Shown here piece by piece: positions 15,982-23,599 of a stretch of DNA of 32,617 nt (position 1 is its first letter; every line of letters begins with the position of its first letter). A program made the translations under genes and the position numbers. Under the pieces are notes generated by a model. That model ran no database searches, was not told where the DNA came from, and saw only the letters and a list, made by a program, of their open reading frames with translations. The DNA is from Bacilli bacterium (GTDB lineage Bacteria; Bacillota_I; Bacilli_A; RFN20; CAG-826), in assembly GCA_017635465.1 (NCBI GenBank), contig JAGBLL010000047.1, positions 1-32,617 on the forward strand, written 5' to 3'.

Positions 15982-18966
15982 ATGAAATTAGTAGGCAAAA
16001 TTATTGGTGCATCAATTTTTGGTGTTTTGACCGTTGCTTTATCAATTGGTAGTGGCATTGCAAAACAATATGAACCACAACTTAATTTGGTATTAAACGC
16101 CACAAGTCAAAAAATCATTCCTGATCCAGATGCTAAAATCTATTATTGGACAGATTATACTGATGAAGCAGAACTCGTAAAACACGAAAAAGAATTATGT
16201 GAGCAAATCGAAGGTGAAGGTGCTGCTTTATTATTAAATAAGGATAATACCTTACCTTTAAAGAAATCTTCAAAATTCTCTTGCTTCTCACATTCTTCTG
16301 TTGACCTTCTATATGGCGGCACAGGAAGTGGACAAGTTTCAAGTTCTGACGCTGTCTCTTTAAAAGCGGCTTTGGAAGATCAATCTTGCTTTGGCGAAAA
16401 TAGTGTTAACCAAGAATTATGGACTTGTTACGTCAAAGGTCAAAAATATAAAAGAGTAAACGCTAAAACAACTGGTGGTAGCCAAGATGAATATCGTTTA
16501 AATGAAATGCCTTGGAGTGTGATTTCTAACTCCGCTAAAGAAGCGTTTAAAGATTATGGTGATGTTGCTTTAGTAGTCTTAGCTAGAAGCGGTGGTGAAG
16601 GCGCTGATTTACCAAGCAGCAATACCAAACTCACCGAATACTTAACTGATGGTGACTATTTAAGATTATGCAAAGAAGAAGAGGAACTCTTCCAAAATAT
16701 TAAACAATTAAAACAAAGTGGGACATTTAAGAAGATTGTTGTCTTATTAAATTCCTCTAACGCCTTACAAATCGACTTTGTCGATAAATATGATGTCGAC
16801 GCTCTTTTATGGATTGGCGATGTTGGCATGACTGGTATTAATGCTGTTGCCGATATTCTATGTGGTAACATCGTTCCTTCTGGTCGTATTGTCGATACAT
16901 TCTTAAAAGACAATCACAGTGCCCCTGCAATGGCTAATTTTGGTGCTTTTGATTACACCAATCAAAAAGATTATAACTGTGGTACTGCGCAATCTAACTT
17001 AGATGAAGGCATTGGTAAATGCAATCAAAACTATGTCGTTTATCAAGAAGGCATTTATGTTGGCTATAGATATTATGAAACTCGATATGAAGACTATGTC
17101 TTAAATCAAGGTAATCCTGGAACATTTAAATATGATGATGTCGTTGCTTATCCATTTGGTTATGGTTTAAGTTATACCGAATTTGAATATTCTAATTTTA
17201 AAGTAACCGAAGCAGGTGAAAACTTCAAAGTTGATGTCACAGTCAAAAATACTGGTAATGTCGATGCTAAACACACTGTGCAAATATACGCACAAAGCCC
17301 ATACACCCAATATGACAAAGATAACGGCATTGAAAAAGCTTCTGTTAATATCTGTGGTTTTGATAAAAAGCTCATTAAAGCTGGTCAATCCGCTAAATAC
17401 GAAATCACCGTGGAAAAGAAAGACTTAATTTCTTATGACCCAAATAACGCTAAGACATATATCTTAGAAGATGGCGATTATTATTTTACTGTTGGCAAAA
17501 ACGCTCATGATGCCACCAATAACATCTTAGCGGCTAAAAAAGGTGAAGGTATTGTTGTAGATGACACACGTATGTCTCAAGTAGGCAATGCTTCTTTAGT
17601 TAGCAAATGGCACAATAATACATTTGATAAGACAACTTATAGCAAATCAAGAGTGACAAATAAAGAAATCACTAATTTATTTGATAATGCTGATTTAAAT
17701 AAATATGAAGGTACAGCCGATCAGAAAATCACTTATTTAACCAGAAATAACTGGAATGATACATTCCCAAAAACAACAGTTTCCTTAAAAATTAATGAAA
17801 CAATGTGGGCAGATGGCTTAACCCATGAAGAAAGTGGTCGTGCAGCAATTATCGAAAAGATGATTCAAAAATATCATTCTGATATTAAATCAATGCCAAC
17901 AACTGAAGCCAAAAATGGTTTATCTGTCTCTGATTTAATCGATCTTGATATTACTGATCAAAAATGGCAACAACTCGTTGAGCAATGTTCGTATAGCGAA
18001 ATGGTTAAAGTCATCTCTAATGGCTTCCATCAAACTTCACCTGTACCAAGTATCAATTTACCTGGTACATTAGATGAAAATGGCCCACAAGGTTTCACTA
18101 AAGGCCTAATTGGTGGTAGCAGTGCGATGTGCTACACCTCAGAAGACGTTATGGCGGCCACTTACAATTTAGAATTATTAAATGAAATGGGCAAATGCAT
18201 TGGTGAAGACTTCTTCCACGCCACTAAAAATGATGCTAAAACTACTTTCTATACTGGTTTATATGGTCCAGGCGCTAATATTCATAGAACACCATATTCA
18301 GGTAGAAACTTTGAATATTATAGTGAAGATGGTTTCGTTTCTGGCAAAATGGCGGCCTCTGAAGTTAAAGGAATTCAATCTAAAGGCGTTTACGTCTTCA
18401 CAAAACACTTTGCTTTAAATGACCAAGAAGAAGGTAGATATGGTGTTTCAACTTGGTCAAACGAACAAGCTATTAGAGAAATCTACTTAAAAGGTTTTGA
18501 AGGTTCTATCGTTGAAGGTAAAGGCTTAGGTGTCATGTCTAGCTTTAATAGATTAGGTGTTGTCTGGTCTGGTGCACATCATGGCTTAATGACCGGTATC
18601 TTAAGAGATGAATGGGGTATGAAAGGCGCAGCTATTACAGACTGCTCAGTTAGTGCTACTTACATGCATAACGTTATGGGTGTTTTAGCGGGACAAGACT
18701 TATGGGATGGTAATGGCACAGCATTATTAACCCCTTATGGCAATAATCCTGCCGTCGTTAATGCTTGCCAACAAGCCACCAAACATATCGCCTATTCAAT
18801 TGCTCATTCACGCGCAATGAATATTGGTAATGCGACAATTAAAATTGTTCAACCATGGTATATGATTGTTGTTTATTCCGCTATTGGTGTTTGCGCTGCT
18901 GGCACATTAGCATTCATCGCATTAATCGTTATTCATCTAATTAAAAGAAGAAAAGTGCAACAATAA
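15982..18966 (+). CDS. Second domain-swapped, doubly membrane-anchored GH3
   Basis: A 994-residue paralogue of the GH3 at 11216, with the same reversed layout. It has an N-terminal membrane segment (residues of about 5-28), an alpha/beta sandwich (GEGAALLLNKDNTLPL, then LLWIGDVGMTG), an FnIII-like domain (PFGYGLSYTEFEYSNF, about 395-510) and a C-terminal TIM barrel with YGPGANIHRTPYSGRNFEYY, KHFALNDQE (Lys808, His809) and nucleophile Asp887 in ITDCSVS. A C-terminal membrane helix (about 955-985) ends in KRRKVQQ. The ribosome binding site GGAGG is 7 bases before the ATG. A possible promoter, TTGGTG (15931-15936) and AATAAT (15954-15959), lies upstream. Divergence from the first GH3 is large outside the barrel motifs, so the two may differ in linkage or sugar. 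Confidence 0.88.
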   Translation: MKLVGKIIGASIFGVLTVALSIGSGIAKQYEPQLNLVLNATSQKIIPDPDAKIYYWTDYTDEAELVKHEKELCEQIEGEGAALLLNKDNTLPLKKSSKFSCFSHSSVDLLYGGTGSGQVSSSDAVSLKAALEDQSCFGENSVNQELWTCYVKGQKYKRVNAKTTGGSQDEYRLNEMPWSVISNSAKEAFKDYGDVALVVLARSGGEGADLPSSNTKLTEYLTDGDYLRLCKEEEELFQNIKQLKQSGTFKKIVVLLNSSNALQIDFVDKYDVDALLWIGDVGMTGINAVADILCGNIVPSGRIVDTFLKDNHSAPAMANFGAFDYTNQKDYNCGTAQSNLDEGIGKCNQNYVVYQEGIYVGYRYYETRYEDYVLNQGNPGTFKYDDVVAYPFGYGLSYTEFEYSNFKVTEAGENFKVDVTVKNTGNVDAKHTVQIYAQSPYTQYDKDNGIEKASVNICGFDKKLIKAGQSAKYEITVEKKDLISYDPNNAKTYILEDGDYYFTVGKNAHDATNNILAAKKGEGIVVDDTRMSQVGNASLVSKWHNNTFDKTTYSKSRVTNKEITNLFDNADLNKYEGTADQKITYLTRNNWNDTFPKTTVSLKINETMWADGLTHEESGRAAIIEKMIQKYHSDIKSMPTTEAKNGLSVSDLIDLDITDQKWQQLVEQCSYSEMVKVISNGFHQTSPVPSINLPGTLDENGPQGFTKGLIGGSSAMCYTSEDVMAATYNLELLNEMGKCIGEDFFHATKNDAKTTFYTGLYGPGANIHRTPYSGRNFEYYSEDGFVSGKMAASEVKGIQSKGVYVFTKHFALNDQEEGRYGVSTWSNEQAIREIYLKGFEGSIVEGKGLGVMSSFNRLGVVWSGAHHGLMTGILRDEWGMKGAAITDCSVSATYMHNVMGVLAGQDLWDGNGTALLTPYGNNPAVVNACQQATKHIAYSIAHSRAMNIGNATIKIVQPWYMIVVYSAIGVCAAGTLAFIALIVIHLIKRRKVQQ

Positions 18967-18967
18967 A

Positions 18968-19015
18968 GTAGGAAGATTTGACCATCACTATTAATTTAGT
19001 GGTGGTCCTTCTTAC
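18968..19015 (+). other. Strong intercistronic hairpin without T tail
   Basis: Outer stem GTAGGAAG/CTTCTTAC (18968-18975, 19008-19015) and inner stem GACCATCACTA/TAGTGGTGGTC (18980-18990, 18997-19007) are separated by a 4-base bulge and close on a 6-base loop: 19 pairs with two G-U. No T run follows, and the GH2 ribosome binding site is about 7 bases away. It could stabilise or process the mRNA, or act as a weak terminator. Confidence 0.6.
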
Positions 19016-19032
19016 GATATAAAGGAGAAACT

Positions 19033-20976
19033 ATGAGACAAGTAATTAATATTAATCAAGATTGGTCTTTTAGCAAATGTTCTTGTTCCATTCAAGATGT
19101 TTCTGCTTTAGAAATGGAAAAGATTAATCTTCCTCACACTTGGAATAATATAGACGGCCAAGATGGTGGCATGGATTATTTTAGAAGTGAGTGCTGGTAT
19201 CATAAAGTCATAGATATCAAACCTTTAAAAGAAGATGAATTAATCTATCTAGAATTTAATGGTGTTAATTCATCTTGCAAGATATATATTAATCAAAAGG
19301 AAATAGCCCATCACGATGGTGGCTATTCCATTTTTAGAGTCAACGTTACTGAATTTATTAAAGACAATAAATTAGATGTTTATGTTTTAGTGGATAATAA
19401 AGAAAATGATCGTGTTTATCCTCAAACCGCTGACTTCACTTTCTATGGCGGAATATATCGCGACGTTAATCTAATTTACATTAATAAAAACCACTTCTCA
19501 CTCGATTATTATGGAGGTCCTGGTGTTAAAATCACTCCTAAAGTTGAAGGTAATAATGGCACAATAAGTGTTGTCCCTTATATTAGTGGAGAAGGTAAAG
19601 TATTAATCACTCTATTAGACCAAGAAGGACAACAAATCATTCAAAGCGATAAATGCGATATGGTAGTGGAAAACGTCCATTTGTGGAACGGTTTAACTGA
19701 CCCATATCTCTATCAAATCGTCATTCAACTATTAGACGAAAACAATAACGTCCTAGACGAAATTAGAAAAAACATCGGGTTTAGATATTTTAAAGTCGAC
19801 GCAAATAAGGGCTTTTTCCTCAATGGTCAATCATATCCGTTAAGAGGTGTTTGCCGTCATCAAGATTTAAAAGGTGCAGGCAACGCTGTTAGTAAAAAGC
19901 ACCACGAAGATGATTTAGCGCTTATTAAAGAAATCGGCGCTAATACGATTAGATTAGCTCATTATCAACATGATGATTACACCTTAGATTTATGCGATAA
20001 ATTAGGATTGATTATCTGGGCGGAAGTACCTTATATTTCTAAACACTTAGAAAATGGTAATGAAAATATCGAACAGCAATTAAAAGAATTGATAGTTCAA
20101 CAATATCATCATCCTTCCATTGTGACATGGGGTATCTCTAATGAAATAACAATGTTTAAAAAAGGTAATGTTAAAAAATACCTTGAAGAGAATAAAAAGC
20201 TCAACGACTTAGCTCACGAATTAGACGATACAAGATTAACCACAATGGCGTGTTTTTCAATGTGTGGACCATTTAATAAGGTAGCTAAAATCACTGATGT
20301 TGTTTCATGGAATCTATATTTTGGCTGGTATGTGCCGTTTAAATTCTTGAATAAACTATGGTTTGGGTTCTATCGTTTGTTTAATAAAAAATACCCAGTT
20401 GGTATGTCTGAATATGGTGCAGAAGCGATGATTAATTTGCACAGCAATCATCCTCATGTTGGTGATTCAACAGAAGAATATCAAGCTGAGTATCACGAAT
20501 ACATGCTGAAGTTCTACGCGAAAAGACCATATTTCTGGGCCACTCATATTTGGAACATGTTTGATTTTGGTAGCGATGGTAGAAATCATGGGGGAGATCC
20601 AGGTGTTAACCATAAAGGCTTAGTCACTTTTGATCATAAAACCAAAAAGGATTCTTTCTATATTTGCAAAGCTTATTGGAACAAAGAACCATTTGTTCAC
20701 ATTTGTGGTAAGCGTTTTCAAAAAAGAAATAAAAAGAAGATGGTTGTGAAAATATATTCTAATCAAAACGAAGTGGAACTCTACGCTAACGATAAATTAA
20801 TCGCTAAAAAGAAAGGTCAATATGTCTTTAAGTTTAAAATAAAACTTAATGATGAAGTTTCTTTAAAAGCGGTTGCTAATAATGTGAGTGATAAAGCAAC
20901 ATTTATCAAAGTTGATAAATTTCCTGAAGAATATCAACTTCATACCAAATCAAATAACTATAGTTGGGAAAAATAA
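19033..20976 (+). CDS. Second cytoplasmic GH2 glycosidase
   Basis: A 647-residue GH2 enzyme with no signal peptide. The jelly-roll domain carries LPHTWNN (33-39) and FYGGIYRDV (137-145); the Ig-like domain is followed by a TIM barrel with RGVCRHQD (271-278), NTIRLAHY (304-311), acid/base Glu371 in SNE and nucleophile Glu460 in MSEYGAEA, then HIWNMFDF and NHKGLV. Both catalytic glutamates are intact. It resembles beta-galactosidase/beta-glucuronidase-type GH2 and is shorter than the one at 5468, ending with a single C-terminal beta domain. AAAGGAG lies 7 bases before the ATG. The SGNH esterase gene begins one base after its stop. Confidence 0.88.
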   Translation: MRQVININQDWSFSKCSCSIQDVSALEMEKINLPHTWNNIDGQDGGMDYFRSECWYHKVIDIKPLKEDELIYLEFNGVNSSCKIYINQKEIAHHDGGYSIFRVNVTEFIKDNKLDVYVLVDNKENDRVYPQTADFTFYGGIYRDVNLIYINKNHFSLDYYGGPGVKITPKVEGNNGTISVVPYISGEGKVLITLLDQEGQQIIQSDKCDMVVENVHLWNGLTDPYLYQIVIQLLDENNNVLDEIRKNIGFRYFKVDANKGFFLNGQSYPLRGVCRHQDLKGAGNAVSKKHHEDDLALIKEIGANTIRLAHYQHDDYTLDLCDKLGLIIWAEVPYISKHLENGNENIEQQLKELIVQQYHHPSIVTWGISNEITMFKKGNVKKYLEENKKLNDLAHELDDTRLTTMACFSMCGPFNKVAKITDVVSWNLYFGWYVPFKFLNKLWFGFYRLFNKKYPVGMSEYGAEAMINLHSNHPHVGDSTEEYQAEYHEYMLKFYAKRPYFWATHIWNMFDFGSDGRNHGGDPGVNHKGLVTFDHKTKKDSFYICKAYWNKEPFVHICGKRFQKRNKKKMVVKIYSNQNEVELYANDKLIAKKKGQYVFKFKIKLNDEVSLKAVANNVSDKATFIKVDKFPEEYQLHTKSNNYSWEK

Positions 20977-20977
20977 T

Positions 20978-21874
20978 ATGAAAAGGATAGTCTTTATTGC
21001 CCTTATAGCTATTAGCCTAGTAGGCTGTCACACTAATAAAAAAGAAATCAACATTAACCCAGTAATCGCGGTTGATAACAAAGAAGTTAAATATCAATTA
21101 ACCACTGATGATTTATTAGAAGAAAAAGACGCTAACGATGCTTCTTTTGATATTAATAACGTTGAACAATCTTCTTCCTTATTAAAAGGCAAAACATTTT
21201 ATTGGCTAGGCTCATCTGTAACATATGGTCATGAATCAGAAGGTAATAGCATGGTGGAATATGTTGCCGCTTTAAGTGGCGCTACTTGTTATAAAGACGC
21301 AATAAGTGGTACAACTTTGTTAACCGATAATAGTAATGTTAAAAGTGGCGAAAAATCATACACGTCTCGCCTAACTAATAGTGAGATATTTGATAAAAAC
21401 GCCACAATTGATGGCTTTATCTGTCAAATATCGACTAATGATTGCACTCCAGGAAATGTTTCTAAAAAAGGTATCATCAGTGAGGGCTATGATTCATTTG
21501 ATTTAAAAACAACATTAGGAGGAGTGGAATATATTATTTCTTATGTCAATAAGACTTGGCACTGTCCAATCTACTTCTATAGTGGTGCTTATTTTAAAGA
21601 TGGCAAAGATATGAGCAAAAGAGAGAATAATAATCCTCCAGGCAGCAATTATTCCGCGTTAATTAAAGACGTGTATGATATTGCTATCAAATGGATTAAA
21701 AATGATGTTGATGTTAAATTGATTGATTTATATAACGATGCACAGTTCAACGCTACTGCAAGCGATAGTTATTATAACTGGGCGATGAAAGATCCAATTC
21801 ACCCTAAAAAAGCTGGCTATTTGCAGTGGTGGTCACCTTACATCATTAGTGCTTTAGAAAAAGCCATAATATAA
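20978..21874 (+). CDS. SGNH/GDSL-family esterase lipoprotein
   Basis: A 298-residue surface lipoprotein with lipobox LVGC (Cys17). The SGNH blocks are all visible: block I LGSSVTYG with nucleophile Ser80, block II SGTTL with Gly111, block III STND with Asn154, and block V DPIHP with Asp272 and His275. Such enzymes remove acetyl or other acyl groups from polysaccharides such as xylan or pectin, which would fit the surrounding glycosidases; a lysophospholipase-like role cannot be excluded. The ATG at 20978 begins the signal peptide and follows the GH2 stop with one base between (TAATATG), so the two are translationally coupled. An upstream in-frame start inside GH2 is not credible. Confidence 0.82.
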   Translation: MKRIVFIALIAISLVGCHTNKKEININPVIAVDNKEVKYQLTTDDLLEEKDANDASFDINNVEQSSSLLKGKTFYWLGSSVTYGHESEGNSMVEYVAALSGATCYKDAISGTTLLTDNSNVKSGEKSYTSRLTNSEIFDKNATIDGFICQISTNDCTPGNVSKKGIISEGYDSFDLKTTLGGVEYIISYVNKTWHCPIYFYSGAYFKDGKDMSKRENNNPPGSNYSALIKDVYDIAIKWIKNDVDVKLIDLYNDAQFNATASDSYYNWAMKDPIHPKKAGYLQWWSPYIISALEKAII

Positions 21875-21908
21875 TGCACGTCTTAATTAAAATTGGAGTT
21901 TTTTGAAT

Positions 21909-22841
21909 ATGAAAACATTATTAGCGTTACCATTTTTACTTTTATCATTAATACCTTCTTTTAATTCAGTAAGTGACGTAACGATTAAAAAAGGCGATAT
22001 CTTTTATCTTGGCATTACTGATGATAAATTGTGTTTTACCGCGAGGTTTAAAATACTTGATAATGAAAATACTAGCACTGGTGAAGAAGGAATGTTTTTA
22101 CTGTGTGAAACATTAGTCTCAGATAATGGTAAAGCCTTAAAATTCCGCACTGAGAAAAAGCCTAGTAGCAACATGTATCAAGAATCAAACGCTAAAAAGT
22201 GGTGTGAAAGCTTTTATAACACCCATTTTAGTGATGAGCAAAAGGAATGGATTATCCCTACATATAAAAGCGATGAGCCATTTTCGATACACGCTCCTTT
22301 TGGCACAAAACAAGGACCATATGTCGATTTTAAACCAGAAGAGAATGCACTTGATGGTGATCATCTATTCTTCTTATCTGCTGAAGAGATATGTCAGGAA
22401 AAATATGGTTTAGCAAAAGAAAAAGACCGTATTGCTCCTTATAAGAAAGAATCGGAAGGCTATTGGTTAAGATCTCCACATATTGATACCTTCCCTAACG
22501 ATGTCGGTTTTATCTTTTTTAATGGATGGTTAATGGATTTTATCCAAAATAGCGATAATGTCTTTTTTACAGGTGGAACTTATGCTAGACCAGGATTAAA
22601 CATTAAAAAGCCAAGTGCGGAAGATGTTATCTCTATTGGCGAAAATCAATATTGCTTTGCGTTTGATGAAGGCAAATATCAAGCCAGTGATTATCCTAAA
22701 TATAAAGTTAAAAACCCACTTCCAATGACAATAGTAGTATTAGTGTTATTTTTAGCGTTAATTGGATTTATATTAGTGGGTCTACCAATTATTATTGTTA
22801 AAGCTGTTAAAAAGAAAAAGCTTAAAAAAGCACAGCAATAA
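21909..22841 (+). CDS. Secreted, C-terminally anchored DUF6273-like protein
   Basis: A 310-residue protein with an N-terminal signal peptide (hydrophobic residues of about 3-20, no lipobox) and a C-terminal membrane helix (about 275-298) followed by KKKKLKKAQQ. The extracellular part has the DUF6273 pattern: WCESFYN, an FFLSAEE segment, YWLRSPH and a late YARPGLNI. This domain is common in surface proteins of gut Firmicutes and its function is not established. The ATG at 21909 has GGAG at good spacing; a TTG at 21903 is too close to it. It lies between the esterase and the two-component system and could present a binding or sensing surface, which is inference. Confidence 0.7.
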   Translation: MKTLLALPFLLLSLIPSFNSVSDVTIKKGDIFYLGITDDKLCFTARFKILDNENTSTGEEGMFLLCETLVSDNGKALKFRTEKKPSSNMYQESNAKKWCESFYNTHFSDEQKEWIIPTYKSDEPFSIHAPFGTKQGPYVDFKPEENALDGDHLFFLSAEEICQEKYGLAKEKDRIAPYKKESEGYWLRSPHIDTFPNDVGFIFFNGWLMDFIQNSDNVFFTGGTYARPGLNIKKPSAEDVISIGENQYCFAFDEGKYQASDYPKYKVKNPLPMTIVVLVLFLALIGFILVGLPIIIVKAVKKKKLKKAQQ

Positions 22842-22847
22842 ATAAAA

Positions 22848-22876
22848 TAGCGCTATATCGTTTATTATGATAAAAT
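22848..22876 (+). promoter_or_regulatory. Candidate control region of the two-component system
   Basis: TAAAAT (22871-22876) is a plausible -10 box that would start transcription about 3 bases before the ATG at 22886. The palindrome TAGCGCTA (22848-22855) sits at the -35 position; the same 8-mer overlaps the GH78 start site at 8017-8024. No canonical -35 box is present, so activator dependence is possible. Confidence 0.3.
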
Positions 22877-22885
22877 GATTAGTGC

Positions 22886-23599
22886 ATGATTAAGATAGCT
22901 ATTGTCGATGACGAAAAAGAATGTATTTTGCGCTTGGCGGAATATTTAAACCGCTACGCTGAAGAAGAACATATGGCTTTTGAAATTTCAACATTCGATA
23001 ATGTTGTCAATTTTGTTGATAATTTTAAAGGCCAATTTGACATTGTTTTCTTAGATATTTTAATGCCTTATCTTAACGGGGTTGATGCTGCGCATAAATT
23101 AAGAGAAAAGGACAGCAATTTCATTCTTTATTTTGTGACATCAACGACGCAATTTGCCATTAAAGGTTATGAAGTTGAAGCCACGGATTATTTAGTCAAA
23201 CCAATTGAGTATTACGAATTTGTATTAAAAATAAGTAAAGCCATTGAAAAGCTTCATAAGACTAATACTCCTTCCATAACTGTTAAAACAAGAAATGGCT
23301 ATAAAAAACTTGATTCTTCAGAAATCATATATATTGAAGTAATTAGTCATCACTGTGAAATTCATACCACAAGTGGTATTTATCGCCAATATATGACCAT
23401 TAGAAGTGTTGAAAGTCAACTTAAAGACCAACCATTTGCGAGATGCAATAACTGCTATTTAGTTAATTTAGCTTATGCTTCTGCGATTGAAGAATATGAA
23501 GTAATAGTGGGTGGGGATAGGCTATTGATTTCTCATCCAAGAAAAAAAGAATTCTTAGCCAAGTTTAAACAATTTAAAGAGCACAAAGAACATGATTGA
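22886..23599 (+). CDS. LytTR-type response regulator
   Basis: A 237-residue transcription regulator. The receiver domain (1-120) shows the acidic pair at Asp8-Asp9, phosphoacceptor Asp57 in FLDILMP, and the Lys in YLVKP. The LytTR DNA-binding domain spans about 130-235 (KTRNGYKKLDSSEIIYIE, then RCNNCYLVNL). AgrA, ComE and LytR are relatives. No Shine-Dalgarno sequence precedes the ATG, and a -10-like TAAAAT ends 9 bases before it, suggesting a leaderless message. It overlaps the kinase gene by 8 bases. It ends in TGA, the evidence here that TGA is a true stop. Confidence 0.92.
   Translation: MIKIAIVDDEKECILRLAEYLNRYAEEEHMAFEISTFDNVVNFVDNFKGQFDIVFLDILMPYLNGVDAAHKLREKDSNFILYFVTSTTQFAIKGYEVEATDYLVKPIEYYEFVLKISKAIEKLHKTNTPSITVKTRNGYKKLDSSEIIYIEVISHHCEIHTTSGIYRQYMTIRSVESQLKDQPFARCNNCYLVNLAYASAIEEYEVIVGGDRLLISHPRKKEFLAKFKQFKEHKEHD

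Noticed and set aside
22842-22885. Small pheromone (AgrD/ComC-like) gene near the two-component system
   Set aside because: The spacer is only 44 bases, and no short frame with a leader and Gly-Gly or cysteine-centred core was seen on either strand around the pair.
23597-23599. Possible recoding of TGA as tryptophan, as in mollicutes
   Set aside because: Reading through this TGA extends the regulator into the kinase start with no domain; tryptophan is encoded by TGG throughout and the gene ends match family lengths with TGA as stop.
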